This document shows positions 37,029 to 46,452 of a stretch of DNA of 64,000 nt, piece after piece. A program made the translations under genes and the position numbers. The notes under the pieces are model-generated. The model searched no databases. It had not been told where the DNA came from and saw only the letters and a list, made by a program, of their open reading frames with translations. Source of the stretch: Falsiroseomonas sp051433165 (GTDB taxonomy: Bacteria; Pseudomonadota; Alphaproteobacteria; Acetobacterales; Acetobacteraceae); NCBI RefSeq assembly GCF_051433165.1, contig NZ_JBHMFS010000018.1, positions 1-64,000 on the forward strand, in the 5' to 3' direction. Numbering within the stretch: the stretch's first letter is position 1; each line of letters opens with the position of its first letter.

Positions 37029-39713
37029 TTGGCCGCCACCACGCCCCCCGCCCCCTCCGGAGACCAGCCGCACGCCGCGGCGCCCGATGCCGTGCTCGCC
37101 GCGCTGGAGTCCGATGCCGAGGGGCTGAAAACGGCGGAGGCCGCGGCGCGGCTGGCGCGGCATGGGCCGAACCGGCTGCCGGAAGCCCAGGGCCCCGGCC
37201 CGCTGCGGCGCTTCCTGCGGCATTTCAACGACGTGCTGATCTATGTGCTGCTCGGCGCCGCCGCGCTGTCCCTGGCGCTGGGGCACGTGCTGGATACCTT
37301 CGTCATCCTCGCCGTGGTGGTGGTGAACGCGGTGATCGGCTTCGTGCAGGAGGGCAAGGCAGCCCGCGCGATGGATGCGATCCGCGGCATGATCGACCCC
37401 AGCGCCATGGTGCTGCGCGACGGCCACCGGCTGCGCGTGCCGGCGGCGGAAATCGTGCCCGGTGACATCGTCCTGCTGGAAGCCGGGGACCGCGTGCCGG
37501 CCGATTTGCGCCTGTTGCGCGCCCGCAGCCTGCGGATCGAGGAAGCGGCGCTGACCGGCGAATCCGTACCGGTGGACAAGGGCGTGGACCCGGCGCCTGC
37601 CGACGCGCCACTGGCGGAACGCACCTCCATGGCCTGGTCCGGCACGCTGGTGGCCGCCGGCAGCGGCGCTGGCGTGGCGGTCACCACCGGCGCGGCGACG
37701 GAGCTTGGCCGCATCAGCACGATGCTGGGCGCGGTGGACCAGTTGCAGACGCCGCTGCTGCGGCAGATGGCGCGCTTCGCGCGGCAGGTCTCCGGCACCG
37801 TGATCGCCGTGGCGGCGCTGCTGTTCGGCTTCGCCACGCTGCTGCGCGGGCAACCGGCGACGGAGGCCTTCATGGCCGTGATCGGCATGGCCGTCTCCGC
37901 CATTCCGGAAGGCCTGCCGGCCATCATGACCATCACGCTCGCGATCGGCGTGCAGCGCATGGCCGCCCGCAGCGCCATCATCCGCCAGCTTCCGGCAGTC
38001 GAAACCTTGGGGGCAGTGGGCGTGATCTGCACCGACAAGACCGGCACGCTGACGCGCAACGAGATGGTGGCGACGACGCTGCTGCTGCCGGGCGGCGCGC
38101 TGGCCGTGACCGGCGTCGGCTACGAGCCGGGCGGCGACATCCTGCGCGACGATGCGCCGCAGTGCCACGATTCCGACCCAGCCTTGGCCGAGCTGCTGCG
38201 CGCGGCGCTGCTGTGCAACGACGCGGAACTGCGCCAGGTGGACGGCGCCTGGCGGGTGGAGGGGGACCCGATGGAGGGCGCCCTGGTGGTGCTGGTGCGC
38301 AAGGCGGGGCTTGACCCCGCGGCCGGGCGCGAAGCCCACCCACGGCGGGACGAAATCCCGTTCGACAGCCAGCATCGCTACATGGCGACGCTGCATCCGG
38401 ACGCCGATGGTGGCGACATCATCCTGCTGAAGGGCGCGCCGGAGCGCATTCTGGAAATGTGCGCCGACGCACCGGATTTCGACCGCGCCGACTGGGCGGC
38501 ACGTGCCGAGGTGCTGGCCGCGGAAGGCCAGCGCGTGCTGGGCTTCGCCGCACTCGCCGCCCCGGCTGGTGCCATGCAGCTTTCCGCCGAGACGCTGGCC
38601 GGCGGCCCGCGCCTGCTCGGCCTGATCGGTTTCATCGACCCGCCGCGGCCGGAGGCGATGGCGGCGGTGCGCGATGCGCGCGCGGCCGGCATCCGCGTGG
38701 TGATGATCACCGGCGACCACGCCGCCACGGCCCGCGAGATCGCCCGCCAGCTCGGCCTGGCCGAGGCGCCGGAGGTGCTGACGGGGGCGGAGCTGGAAAA
38801 GCTGGACGATGCCGCCCTGCGACGGGCCGTCGGCCATGTCACGGTCTTCGCCAGGACCACGCCGGAGCACAAGCTACGCCTGGTGATGGCGTTGCAGGCC
38901 GAGGGCCATACGGTGGCGATGACCGGGGATGGCGTGAACGACGCGCCGGCGCTGAAGCGTGCCGATGTCGGCGTCGCCATGGGCGGCAAGGGGACGGAGG
39001 CGGCGAAGCAGGCCGCCGACATGGTGCTGGCGGATGACAATTTCGCCTCCATCGTCGCCGCGGTGCGCGAGGGTCGCACGGTCTATGACAATATCCGCAA
39101 GGTCATCGGCTGGACGCTGCCGACCAATGGCGGACAGGCCTTCACCATCATCGCCGCGATCTTCGCCGGCATGGTACTGCCGATCACGCCGTTGCAGATC
39201 CTGTGGGTCAATCTGGTATCCAGCGTCGCGCTGGGCACCGTGCTGGCCTTCGAGCCGACCGAGCCGGGCACCATGGCCCGCCCACCACGCCCGCGTGGGG
39301 AGCAGATCCTGACAAGGCTGTTGATCTGGCAGATCGTCTTCACCTCCGTCCTGATGGCCTGTGGCGCCTTCGGCGTGTTCTTCTGGGCCGAAGGCCAGGC
39401 GCTGCCGATCGAGACGGCGCGGACCATGGTGGTGAACGCGATCATCGTGATGGGAATCGCCTATCTGTTCTGCGTCCGCTACGTGCACGGAACTTCGCTG
39501 ACCTGGCGTGGCGTCTTCGGCACGAAGGCGGTGCTGGCGGGGCTTGCGATCATCGTGCTGGCGCAGCTGGCCTTCACCTATCTGCCCTGGATGCAGCAAG
39601 CCTTCCATACCACCGCCCTGGGCCTGACGGAATCGGCGCTGGTGCTGGCCACGGGCGTGGCGCTGCTGCTGGCGGTGGAGGCCGAGAAGTGGGTACGGCG
39701 GCGCTGGGGGTGA
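37029..39713 (+). CDS. Cation-transporting P-type ATPase (P2, Ca2+/Mg2+-like)
   Basis: This roughly 894-residue pump has the N-terminal cation-ATPase domain, TGES loop (EEAALTGESVPVDKG), the ion-binding helix SAIPEGLPAIMTITLAIG, the phosphorylated Asp in CTDKTGTLTRNEM and the hinge TGDGVNDAPALKRADVGVAMG. About ten membrane helices are present. SAIPEGLPA is typical of Ca2+/Na+-type P2 pumps. The TTG at 37029 is chosen because GAGGAG lies 8 bases upstream; an ATG at 36987 without such a site would add 14 residues. It converges on mrpG with 12 bases between. Confidence 0.88.
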   Translation: MAATTPPAPSGDQPHAAAPDAVLAALESDAEGLKTAEAAARLARHGPNRLPEAQGPGPLRRFLRHFNDVLIYVLLGAAALSLALGHVLDTFVILAVVVVNAVIGFVQEGKAARAMDAIRGMIDPSAMVLRDGHRLRVPAAEIVPGDIVLLEAGDRVPADLRLLRARSLRIEEAALTGESVPVDKGVDPAPADAPLAERTSMAWSGTLVAAGSGAGVAVTTGAATELGRISTMLGAVDQLQTPLLRQMARFARQVSGTVIAVAALLFGFATLLRGQPATEAFMAVIGMAVSAIPEGLPAIMTITLAIGVQRMAARSAIIRQLPAVETLGAVGVICTDKTGTLTRNEMVATTLLLPGGALAVTGVGYEPGGDILRDDAPQCHDSDPALAELLRAALLCNDAELRQVDGAWRVEGDPMEGALVVLVRKAGLDPAAGREAHPRRDEIPFDSQHRYMATLHPDADGGDIILLKGAPERILEMCADAPDFDRADWAARAEVLAAEGQRVLGFAALAAPAGAMQLSAETLAGGPRLLGLIGFIDPPRPEAMAAVRDARAAGIRVVMITGDHAATAREIARQLGLAEAPEVLTGAELEKLDDAALRRAVGHVTVFARTTPEHKLRLVMALQAEGHTVAMTGDGVNDAPALKRADVGVAMGGKGTEAAKQAADMVLADDNFASIVAAVREGRTVYDNIRKVIGWTLPTNGGQAFTIIAAIFAGMVLPITPLQILWVNLVSSVALGTVLAFEPTEPGTMARPPRPRGEQILTRLLIWQIVFTSVLMACGAFGVFFWAEGQALPIETARTMVVNAIIVMGIAYLFCVRYVHGTSLTWRGVFGTKAVLAGLAIIVLAQLAFTYLPWMQQAFHTTALGLTESALVLATGVALLLAVEAEKWVRRRWG

Positions 39714-39725
39714 ACGCGCCGGCGC

Positions 39726-40091
39726 CTACTCCTCCCGCTTCGCGGTCTCCGGCAAGGGCGGCACCTCGTCGCTGCCGTCGCGGCGGTCGCGGTACAGCGC
39801 GGCGCGGGTCAGCAGCATCAGCGTGACGGGCGTGGTGATCACGACGAAGACACTGATCAGGATCTCATGCAGCACGAAGCGGGTCTGCAGCACGGAGAAA
39901 TACAGCATCGAGCCCAGCAGCACGCTGCCGATGCCGAGCGTGCTGACCACGGCGGGCGCATGCACGCGGTCATAGAAGCCACGCAGCCGCATCAATCCGA
40001 TGGAGCCGATCAGCGCCAGGCCGGAGCCCAGCAGCAGCAGCAGCGCCACCGGCACGGCCGCCCAGAGCGGCAGGTCAGCGGCCACCATCAT
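39726..40091 (-). CDS. mrpG: Mrp-type Na+/H+ antiporter subunit G
   Basis: This 121-residue subunit has three membrane helices and the MrpG signature IGSIGLMRLRGFYDRVHAPA. It starts at 40091 with ATGATG, the first overlapping the mrpF stop as ATGA. It is the last gene of the antiporter operon. The C-terminal 25 residues are charged and cytoplasmic. Mrp complexes exchange Na+ (or K+) for H+ and are required for salt and alkaline growth. Confidence 0.9.
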   Translation of the reverse strand: MMVAADLPLWAAVPVALLLLLGSGLALIGSIGLMRLRGFYDRVHAPAVVSTLGIGSVLLGSMLYFSVLQTRFVLHEILISVFVVITTPVTLMLLTRAALYRDRRDGSDEVPPLPETAKREE

Positions 40092-40369
40092 TCGATCACC
40101 TCGCCCCGCATCAGGAACTTGGCCAGCGCGGCGGTGGCGACGAAGCCGAGCAGGGTGATCAGCAGCGCGGCCTCGAAGTAATGGGTGCTGCCGGTGCGGA
40201 TGCCGAAGACCAGCAGCAGCGTGGCGGAGATCACATACAGCGTATCCAGCGCCAGCACGCGGTCCTGCGCCCGCGGCCCGCGCAGCACGCGCCACAGCGG
40301 GCAGGCCATGGCCGCCGCCAGCATGATCTGCGCCGCCAGCACCGCCCAGCCCAGCAGGGTCGCGCTCAT
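40088..40369 (-). CDS. mrpF: Mrp-type Na+/H+ antiporter subunit F
   Basis: This 93-residue subunit has three membrane helices with the MrpF pattern RVLRGPRAQDRVLALDTLYV. It starts at 40369 in an ATGA overlap with mrpE. Short length is usual for the family. Confidence 0.9.
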   Translation of the reverse strand: MSATLLGWAVLAAQIMLAAAMACPLWRVLRGPRAQDRVLALDTLYVISATLLLVFGIRTGSTHYFEAALLITLLGFVATAALAKFLMRGEVIE

Positions 40370-40884
40370 TCGAACAGGTTCATCAACTGACGCTCCCACT
40401 TGTCCTTGACGATGCGAACCCACTGCTCCTCGTCGATCATATCCAGCACATGCAGGAGCATGGTGCCGCGGGCGGCGTCGTAGTCCACCCAGACCGTGCC
40501 GGGGGTCGCTGTCAGGATGCAGGCCAGCGCCGCCAGGCCGTAGGGGTCGCGCATATCCAGCGGGACCACGACGAAGCCGGACCGCCCGTTGCGCGCGCCT
40601 GGCAGGCGCAGAATGATGCGCGCCACCGCGTTGTTGGAGCGCAGCACCTCCACCGCCACGTCGCGCAGCAGCGCGGCCAGGGCCAGCAGCCGCCCTGGCG
40701 CGAATCGCATCGCCAGGGTGCGTGCGCCGGAACGCGGCAGCCGCAGCGCCACCAGAACGAGGCCGCCGGCCACCGCCAGCACGGCGCCGAGCACAAAAGC
40801 GGCCGGGGAGGCGCTTTCCTGCAGCAGCAGCCACAGCAGCAGCAGCGAAGCGGCCAGCAGCGGATAGGGCAGCAGGCGCCTCAT
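40366..40884 (-). CDS. mrpE: Mrp-type Na+/H+ antiporter subunit E
   Basis: This 172-residue subunit has two N-terminal membrane helices, then the MrpE body LACILTATPGTVWVDYD and a C-terminal acidic helix. The start at 40884 overlaps the mrpD stop as ATGA. The T-P-G-T segment is well conserved in the family. Confidence 0.9.
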   Translation of the reverse strand: MRRLLPYPLLAASLLLLWLLLQESASPAAFVLGAVLAVAGGLVLVALRLPRSGARTLAMRFAPGRLLALAALLRDVAVEVLRSNNAVARIILRLPGARNGRSGFVVVPLDMRDPYGLAALACILTATPGTVWVDYDAARGTMLLHVLDMIDEEQWVRIVKDKWERQLMNLFE

Positions 40885-42491
40885 GGCGAAACCTCCGGCA
40901 GCACGGCCCGCGCGCCCAACACGGCGCGCAGGTAGCCGCCCGGCGCGTGCAGCTGGTCCGCCGTCGCCTGCATATAGGCCAGCGCCGGCCCGCCCCCCAC
41001 CGTCAGCGCCCCGCTCAGCGCCAGCAGCAGCAGCACGGGCGCCAATTCCACCACCCGCACGCGCGGCACCCGGCTGGCCTGCCCCACCCAGAACACCGCG
41101 ATACCCGCCCGCACCATCGCGATCAGAGTCGCCAGGCCAGACAGGATCAGGGCCGCCATCAGCAGCCAGGTGGTGGTGGGGACCGGGGCCGGCGCGGTGC
41201 CGAGCAGCGGCGACAGGATGGCGAACTTCGCCAGGAAGCCGGACAGCGGCGGCAGCCCCGCCAGCAGCAGCGCGCACACCATGAAACTAAGGCCCAGTAT
41301 GGCCAGGATGCCGGGGATGGCGACACCGGCCTCCTCCGTCGCCTCAGCCTCCTCCTCCTCCTCGCCGGGGCCGAGCGCCTCGCGCGTCACGGCCAGCACA
41401 TCGGCGCCAACCTCCCGCGCCCGCTCGGCCAGTTCGATCAGCAAGAACAGCGCGCCGATCGCGAGCACCGAACCGGCCAGATAGTACAGGGCACCGCCCG
41501 TCACCGCCGCCTGGCCGGTGCCGATGGCGGCGAGCAGTGTGCCGGAGGAGACCAGCACGCTGGCGCCCGCCAGCCGCGGCAGATCCTGCGTCGCCAGCAC
41601 GGCGATGGCGCCGAAGCCGATGGTCAGCAGCCCGCCCACCAGCAGCCAATCCGCGCCGAAGCCGGCCGAAGCCCCGGCCTCCGGCCCGAACAGCAGCAGC
41701 CAGACGCGCAGGATGGCATAGATGCCGACCTTGCTGAGGATGGACAGGATCGCCGCCGCCGGCGCCGCCGCCGCGGCATAGGTGCCGGTCAGCCAGAAGC
41801 CGAGTGGCCACATCGCCGCCTTGATCAGGAAGGCGACCCCCATCACCGCCAGCCCCGCCTCCACCAACCCGCGATCCTCCACCGCCACCAGCGGGATTCG
41901 CGCGGCCAGATCGGCCATGTTGAGGGTGCCGACGATGCCGTAGACGACGGAGACACCAACCAGGAACAGCAGCGATGCGACCAGGTTGATGGTCAGGTAG
42001 TGCAGCCCCGCCCGCACCCGCGCGACGCCGGAGCCATGCAGCGCCATGCCGTAGGAGGCGGCAAGCATCACCTCGAAGAAGACGAACAGGTTGAACAGGT
42101 CGCCGGTCAGGAAGGCGCCGTTCAGTCCCATCAGCTGGAACTGGAACAGCGGGTGGAAATACACCCCGGCGCGCTGCCACTTCGCCAGCGAAAACAGGAA
42201 GGCGGCCAGCCCCAGGCAGGCCGTCAGCACCAGCATCAGCGCCGAAAGCCGGTCCGCCACCAGCACGATGCCGAACAGGGTGGGCCAGTCGCCCAGACGG
42301 TAGATGCGAACCTCCGGCACCTGCGCCTGCATCAGCAACGCGATGGCCAGCGCCAGGATCAGCGACAGGGAAACGGCGCCGATCGCCACCACCAATCCGC
42401 GCCGGCGGTCCCCGGCCAAAATCATCGCCGCCCCGGCCAGCATCGGCACGACGATGGGCGCGATGACCAGATGGTCCATCCAGCCAATCAC
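40881..42491 (-). CDS. mrpD: Mrp-type Na+/H+ antiporter subunit D
   Basis: This 536-residue subunit is related to NuoM/NuoN of complex I, with about 14 membrane helices. It has the proton-channel pattern FNLFVFFEVMLAASYGMAL, and KAAMWPLGFWLTGTYAAAAAP with the channel lysine. An unusual acidic insertion (GEEEEEAEATEEAG) lies near residue 390 between two helices. It starts with GTG at 42491, overlapping the mrpC stop. Confidence 0.9.
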   Translation of the reverse strand: MIGWMDHLVIAPIVVPMLAGAAMILAGDRRRGLVVAIGAVSLSLILALAIALLMQAQVPEVRIYRLGDWPTLFGIVLVADRLSALMLVLTACLGLAAFLFSLAKWQRAGVYFHPLFQFQLMGLNGAFLTGDLFNLFVFFEVMLAASYGMALHGSGVARVRAGLHYLTINLVASLLFLVGVSVVYGIVGTLNMADLAARIPLVAVEDRGLVEAGLAVMGVAFLIKAAMWPLGFWLTGTYAAAAAPAAAILSILSKVGIYAILRVWLLLFGPEAGASAGFGADWLLVGGLLTIGFGAIAVLATQDLPRLAGASVLVSSGTLLAAIGTGQAAVTGGALYYLAGSVLAIGALFLLIELAERAREVGADVLAVTREALGPGEEEEEAEATEEAGVAIPGILAILGLSFMVCALLLAGLPPLSGFLAKFAILSPLLGTAPAPVPTTTWLLMAALILSGLATLIAMVRAGIAVFWVGQASRVPRVRVVELAPVLLLLALSGALTVGGGPALAYMQATADQLHAPGGYLRAVLGARAVLPEVSP

Positions 42492-42832
42492 CGGTCACGC
42501 TCCCGGCCATCGACATGGTCCGTGCCGGTCAGGCCGCGGGACGCCAGCAGCACCACCAGCAGCAGCGCCGTGGTGGCGAAGCTGATGACGATGGCGGTCA
42601 GCGTCAGCGCCTGCGGCAGCGGGTCCGCGTAGGTGGCCAGCGTGCCGGCCTCGCCGCGTTCCAGGATGGCGGCGGCGCCGGTGCGCAGCCCGCCGGTGGA
42701 GAAGATGAACAGGTTCACCGCATAGGACAGCAGGCAAAGCCCGATGATGACCTGGAAGGTGCGCGGCCGCAGCAGCAGCCACACGCCGGAGCCGGTCAGT
42801 ACGCCGATGCCCAGAGACAGGATCAGTTCCAT
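42488..42832 (-). CDS. mrpC: Mrp-type Na+/H+ antiporter subunit C
   Basis: This 114-residue subunit resembles NuoK: three helices with the SYAVNLFIFSTGG segment and QALTLTAIVISFATTALLL at the end. The start at 42832 shares one base with the mrpAB stop (TGATG). Length and spacing are typical. Confidence 0.9.
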   Translation of the reverse strand: MELILSLGIGVLTGSGVWLLLRPRTFQVIIGLCLLSYAVNLFIFSTGGLRTGAAAILERGEAGTLATYADPLPQALTLTAIVISFATTALLLVVLLASRGLTGTDHVDGRERDR

Positions 42833-45804
42833 CAATCCTCTCCCGCCACGGCCGCCACCGGCGCCGGGTCCCGCCGCACCATGGCGGGCGGCTTCCCACG
42901 CGTGGGCACCGCGCGATGCGCGCGCACGGATTGGTGCGCCAGCGCCACCAGCATCAGCAGCGTCGCCCCCACCACCAGCATGAACACGCCGATATCGAAG
43001 ATCAGCGCGCTGGCGGTCGGCACCTGGCCGATCAGCGGCAGATCGGCATAGGCGAAGTACGAAGTCATGAAGGGCCGCCCGAACAGCCAGGCGCCCAGCC
43101 CCGTCCCCGCCGCGACCAGCAGGCCGCCGCCCATCCACAGCGGCGGCCGCAGCCGCAGCCGGTCCTCGGTCCAATCCGTGCCGCCGATCATGTATTGCAG
43201 GATGATGGCGATCGCCACGACCATGCCGGCGGAGAAGCCGCCGCCAGCCAGATCATGCCCGCGCAGCAGCAGGAAGACTGCGACCACCAGCATCACCGGG
43301 AACAGCAGCCGCGTCAGGGTGAAGGGCAGCAACAGCCAGTCCGATCCGGGCCGGGCCTCGCCGCTGCCGGTCATCACGGCACCCGCGGCGCCATCCCCCT
43401 GGTCGCGCTGCTGTTCCGGCACCTCCACGCTGTCCGCCGCCGGGCGGAAGCGGCGCAGCAGGGCAAAGGTGGTCAGCGCGACGGCGGCGACGACGAAGAT
43501 CTCGCCCAGCGTGTCGAAGCCGCGGAAATCCACCAGGATGACGTTCACCGCATTGGTGCCGCCACCTTCCGAATAGGCGCGCGCCAGGAAGTCCAGCGCC
43601 AGCAGATCGGGTGGCGTGCGGACCATCACGGCATAGGACAGCGCCGCCAGCCCGCCGCCGGCCCCCACCGCAAGGGCCAGGTCGCGGATGCGGCGCCCGA
43701 GGGTTATCACCTCCGTCCCGCCTTCCGTCCCTCTGGCATCCGGCAGGCGCTTCGGCAGCCAGCGCAGGCCGAGCAGCAGCAGCACCGTGGTCACCACCTC
43801 CACCGTCAACTGCGTCAGCGCGAGGTCGGGGGCGGAGAACCAGACGAAGGTGATGCAGACCACCAGCCCGGCACCACCGAGCAGGATCAGCGCCGCCAGC
43901 CGATGGAACTTCGCCAGCCACGCGGCGCCGATGGCGCACGCCGCACCCACCACCCAGACCAGCGCCAGCACCGGGTCCACCGGGCTCGCCGCCAGATTGC
44001 CCGGCCCGATGCCGCCCGCCCAGATCGCCGCCACGCCGGCGATGATGCCGCCGCCGACAATCAGCCGAAGCTGCGGCTGCAGCCGCCTGGTGCCAACGAT
44101 CAGCTCCAGCCGCCGTGCCAGGCGCCAGGACAGGAACACCATCACCCGGTCGAAGATCCGCCGTGCCTCGAGCCCGCGGAACAGCGGCGGCCAATCCAGG
44201 CCCCGCCGCAGGCGGGTGGCCAGCAGCATGTAAAGTGCGACGCCCAGCGCCAGCGCCACCACGCTCATCAGCAGCGGCAGGTTGAAGCCGTGCCAGACGG
44301 ACAGGCTGTAATAGGGCACGTTTTCGCCCAGCACGGATTGCACGGCCACCGCCAGGAACGGCCCGACGGTCGCCGCCGGCAGCACGCCCACCACGAGGCA
44401 GATCAGCACCAGGATCTCGACCGGGAAGCGCATCCAGGTTTCCGGTTCATGCGGCTTGCGGGGAAGATCCACCGGGTCCGGGCCGAAGAAGGCGCCATGG
44501 ATGAAGCGCAGCGAATAGGCGACCGCAAAGGCGCTCGCCAGCATCGCGGCGAAGGGCAGGATGTTGGCCAGGCCGTGCATCTGCGTCTCCGCCGTCAGCG
44601 CCTCGGCGAAGAACATCTCCTTGGACAGAAAGCCGTTCAGCAGCGGCACGCCGGCCATCGCCGCGGCGGCAACCAGCGCCAGGCGCGCGGTGAAGGGCAT
44701 GGATCGGTTGAGGCCGGACAGGCGCCGGATGTCCCGCGTGCCCGTCTCATGGTCGATGATGCCGGCCGCCATGAACAGGGACGCCTTGAAAGCCGCGTGG
44801 TTCATGATGTGGAACACGGCGGCGACCAGCGCCAATTCGCTGTTCAGCCCCAGCAGCAGCGTGATCAGCCCGAGATGGCTGATGGTTGAATAGGCCAGCA
44901 GGCCCTTCAGGTCGTTCTGGAAGATGGCGATGTAGGCGGCCATCAGCATCGTGATCAGCCCGGCGCCGCCGACCAGCAGGAACCATTCCTCGGTCCCCGA
45001 CAGCACCGGCCACAGCCGCGCCATCAGGAAGACGCCGGCCTTCACCAGCGTGGCCGAATGCAGGTAGGCGGAAACCGGCGTCGGCGCCGCCATGGCGTGC
45101 GGCAGCCAGAAATGGAACGGGAATTGCGCGCTTTTCGTCAGCGCGCCCGACAGCACCAGCACCAGCGCGACCAGGTACAGCGGGTGTTCGCGGATCAGAT
45201 CGCCGGAGGCCAGCACCACGTCCAGATCATAGCTGCCGACGATATGGCCCAGCACCAGCACGCCGGCGAACAGCGCGAGGCCGCCCGTGGCGGTGATGGT
45301 CAGCGCCATGCGCGCCCCGTCCCGCGCCGCGGCGCTATGGTGCCAATACCCGATCAGCAGGAAGGAAAAGAGGCTCGTCAGCTCCCAGAAGAAGGCGAGC
45401 TGAATCAAATTGCCCGAAATCACCACCCCGGTCATCGCCCCCATGAAGGCGAGCAGGAAGGAGAAGAAGCGCGGCACCGGGTCTTCGGCGGACATGTAGT
45501 AGCGCGCATACAGCACCACCAGCGCGCCGATGCCGCTGATCAGCCCCGTGAACAGCCAGGCGAGACCATCGATCCGCAGCACCATGTTCAGGCCGAGCGT
45601 CGGCATCCAGGCGAATTCCGCCCGCAGCACGCCGCCCGCCGAGACTGTGGGATAGGCCGCCCAGACCAGCGCCAGGCAGACCAGCGAAACACCACCCGCC
45701 AGCCCCGCCGCCAGATTGCGGGAGGTGGAGGGCAGCAGGCCCGCGACGAGGGCGGCGGCGAAGGGCAGGCCGACCAGGCTGACCAGCAGCAGGACGTCAG
45801 GCAT
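42832..45804 (-). CDS. mrpA: Fused Mrp antiporter subunits A and B
   Basis: This 990-residue protein joins MrpA (NuoL-like; residues about 1-780) with MrpB (the last 200 residues, FTLTRLLFPVMLVVAVF onward). The A part has about 20 helices, the channel motif FFWELTSLFSFLLIGYWHH and KSAQFPFHFWLPHAMAAPTPVSAYLHSATLVKAG with proton-path residues. Many alphaproteobacteria encode this fusion. It starts at 45804, ten bases after the PtsN-like gene. Confidence 0.92.
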   Translation of the reverse strand: MPDVLLLVSLVGLPFAAALVAGLLPSTSRNLAAGLAGGVSLVCLALVWAAYPTVSAGGVLRAEFAWMPTLGLNMVLRIDGLAWLFTGLISGIGALVVLYARYYMSAEDPVPRFFSFLLAFMGAMTGVVISGNLIQLAFFWELTSLFSFLLIGYWHHSAAARDGARMALTITATGGLALFAGVLVLGHIVGSYDLDVVLASGDLIREHPLYLVALVLVLSGALTKSAQFPFHFWLPHAMAAPTPVSAYLHSATLVKAGVFLMARLWPVLSGTEEWFLLVGGAGLITMLMAAYIAIFQNDLKGLLAYSTISHLGLITLLLGLNSELALVAAVFHIMNHAAFKASLFMAAGIIDHETGTRDIRRLSGLNRSMPFTARLALVAAAAMAGVPLLNGFLSKEMFFAEALTAETQMHGLANILPFAAMLASAFAVAYSLRFIHGAFFGPDPVDLPRKPHEPETWMRFPVEILVLICLVVGVLPAATVGPFLAVAVQSVLGENVPYYSLSVWHGFNLPLLMSVVALALGVALYMLLATRLRRGLDWPPLFRGLEARRIFDRVMVFLSWRLARRLELIVGTRRLQPQLRLIVGGGIIAGVAAIWAGGIGPGNLAASPVDPVLALVWVVGAACAIGAAWLAKFHRLAALILLGGAGLVVCITFVWFSAPDLALTQLTVEVVTTVLLLLGLRWLPKRLPDARGTEGGTEVITLGRRIRDLALAVGAGGGLAALSYAVMVRTPPDLLALDFLARAYSEGGGTNAVNVILVDFRGFDTLGEIFVVAAVALTTFALLRRFRPAADSVEVPEQQRDQGDGAAGAVMTGSGEARPGSDWLLLPFTLTRLLFPVMLVVAVFLLLRGHDLAGGGFSAGMVVAIAIILQYMIGGTDWTEDRLRLRPPLWMGGGLLVAAGTGLGAWLFGRPFMTSYFAYADLPLIGQVPTASALIFDIGVFMLVVGATLLMLVALAHQSVRAHRAVPTRGKPPAMVRRDPAPVAAVAGED

Positions 45805-45813
45805 CGAGGCGCC

Positions 45814-46293
45814 TCACCGGTCGTCCTCGGGATCGTTTTCGGCGGAGCCGTAGCGTGCCAGCACCGCCACCACCTCCTCCGCCGAGGTCGCGGCCCGCAG
45901 CCGACGCAGCGCGGCGGGGGCGCGCAGCGGCCGGCAGGTGGCGGCCAAGGTGGGCAGGAAGCCCTCCGGCGCCGCTTCGGGCCACAGCACCAGGATCACC
46001 AGGTCAACCGGTTCCTCGTCCCGCGCCTCATAGTCGATCGGCTTGGCCAGGCGGGCGAACAGCATCAGCGGGGGGTAATCCCCCGCCATCCGCGCATGCG
46101 GCAGCGCCACGCCGCGGCCGAGGGCGGTGGAGCCCAGCGCCTCCCGCGCCTGCAGCGCGGCCAATATGTCCTCCCGCGCGCGGCCGCTGCGCCGGGCGGC
46201 CTCGGCGGACAGCGCCTCCAGCACCCGGCGCTTGCTGCCGCCGTCCAGATCGAGCAGCACGTCGGCGGCCGAGATCTGCTGCGTGGTCACCAT
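45814..46293 (-). CDS. PtsN-like EIIA (PTS IIA-like nitrogen-regulatory) protein
   Basis: This 159-residue protein has the EIIA fold: SAADVLLDLDGGSKRRVLEAL, then REALGSTALGRGVALPHARM with phosphorylatable H66, and LVILVLWPEAAPEG. PtsN relays phosphoryl groups from PtsP/NPr and, in E. coli, controls potassium transport. Here it is the first gene of the Mrp operon, ten bases before mrpAB, which suggests control of cation exchange. MVTTQQ at 46293 is taken as start; MAQDRS at 46320 is also possible. No PTS partners are nearby. Confidence 0.85.
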   Translation of the reverse strand: MVTTQQISAADVLLDLDGGSKRRVLEALSAEAARRSGRAREDILAALQAREALGSTALGRGVALPHARMAGDYPPLMLFARLAKPIDYEARDEEPVDLVILVLWPEAAPEGFLPTLAATCRPLRAPAALRRLRAATSAEEVVAVLARYGSAENDPEDDR

Positions 46294-46452
46294 CCTGTCC
46301 CGGCTCCTGTCCTGCGCCATCGCCGCCTTGCCATGCCGCACCCGGCACCGGTCGCGCAAGCCGCCACGTCGCGCAAGCCTCCGCGACCGCAAGGTCGGGG
46401 CGCCCGATCCTCGGCCCAGGGGTCTACCCGCAGGCGAAGGGGCGCCGCGCCC

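Noticed and set aside
34461..39713. A 1750-codon open frame on the plus strand
   Set aside because: Only the part from about 37029 is a real P-type ATPase. The earlier part runs opposite to the molybdenum hydroxylase gene and shows no domain; high GC gives long shadow frames.
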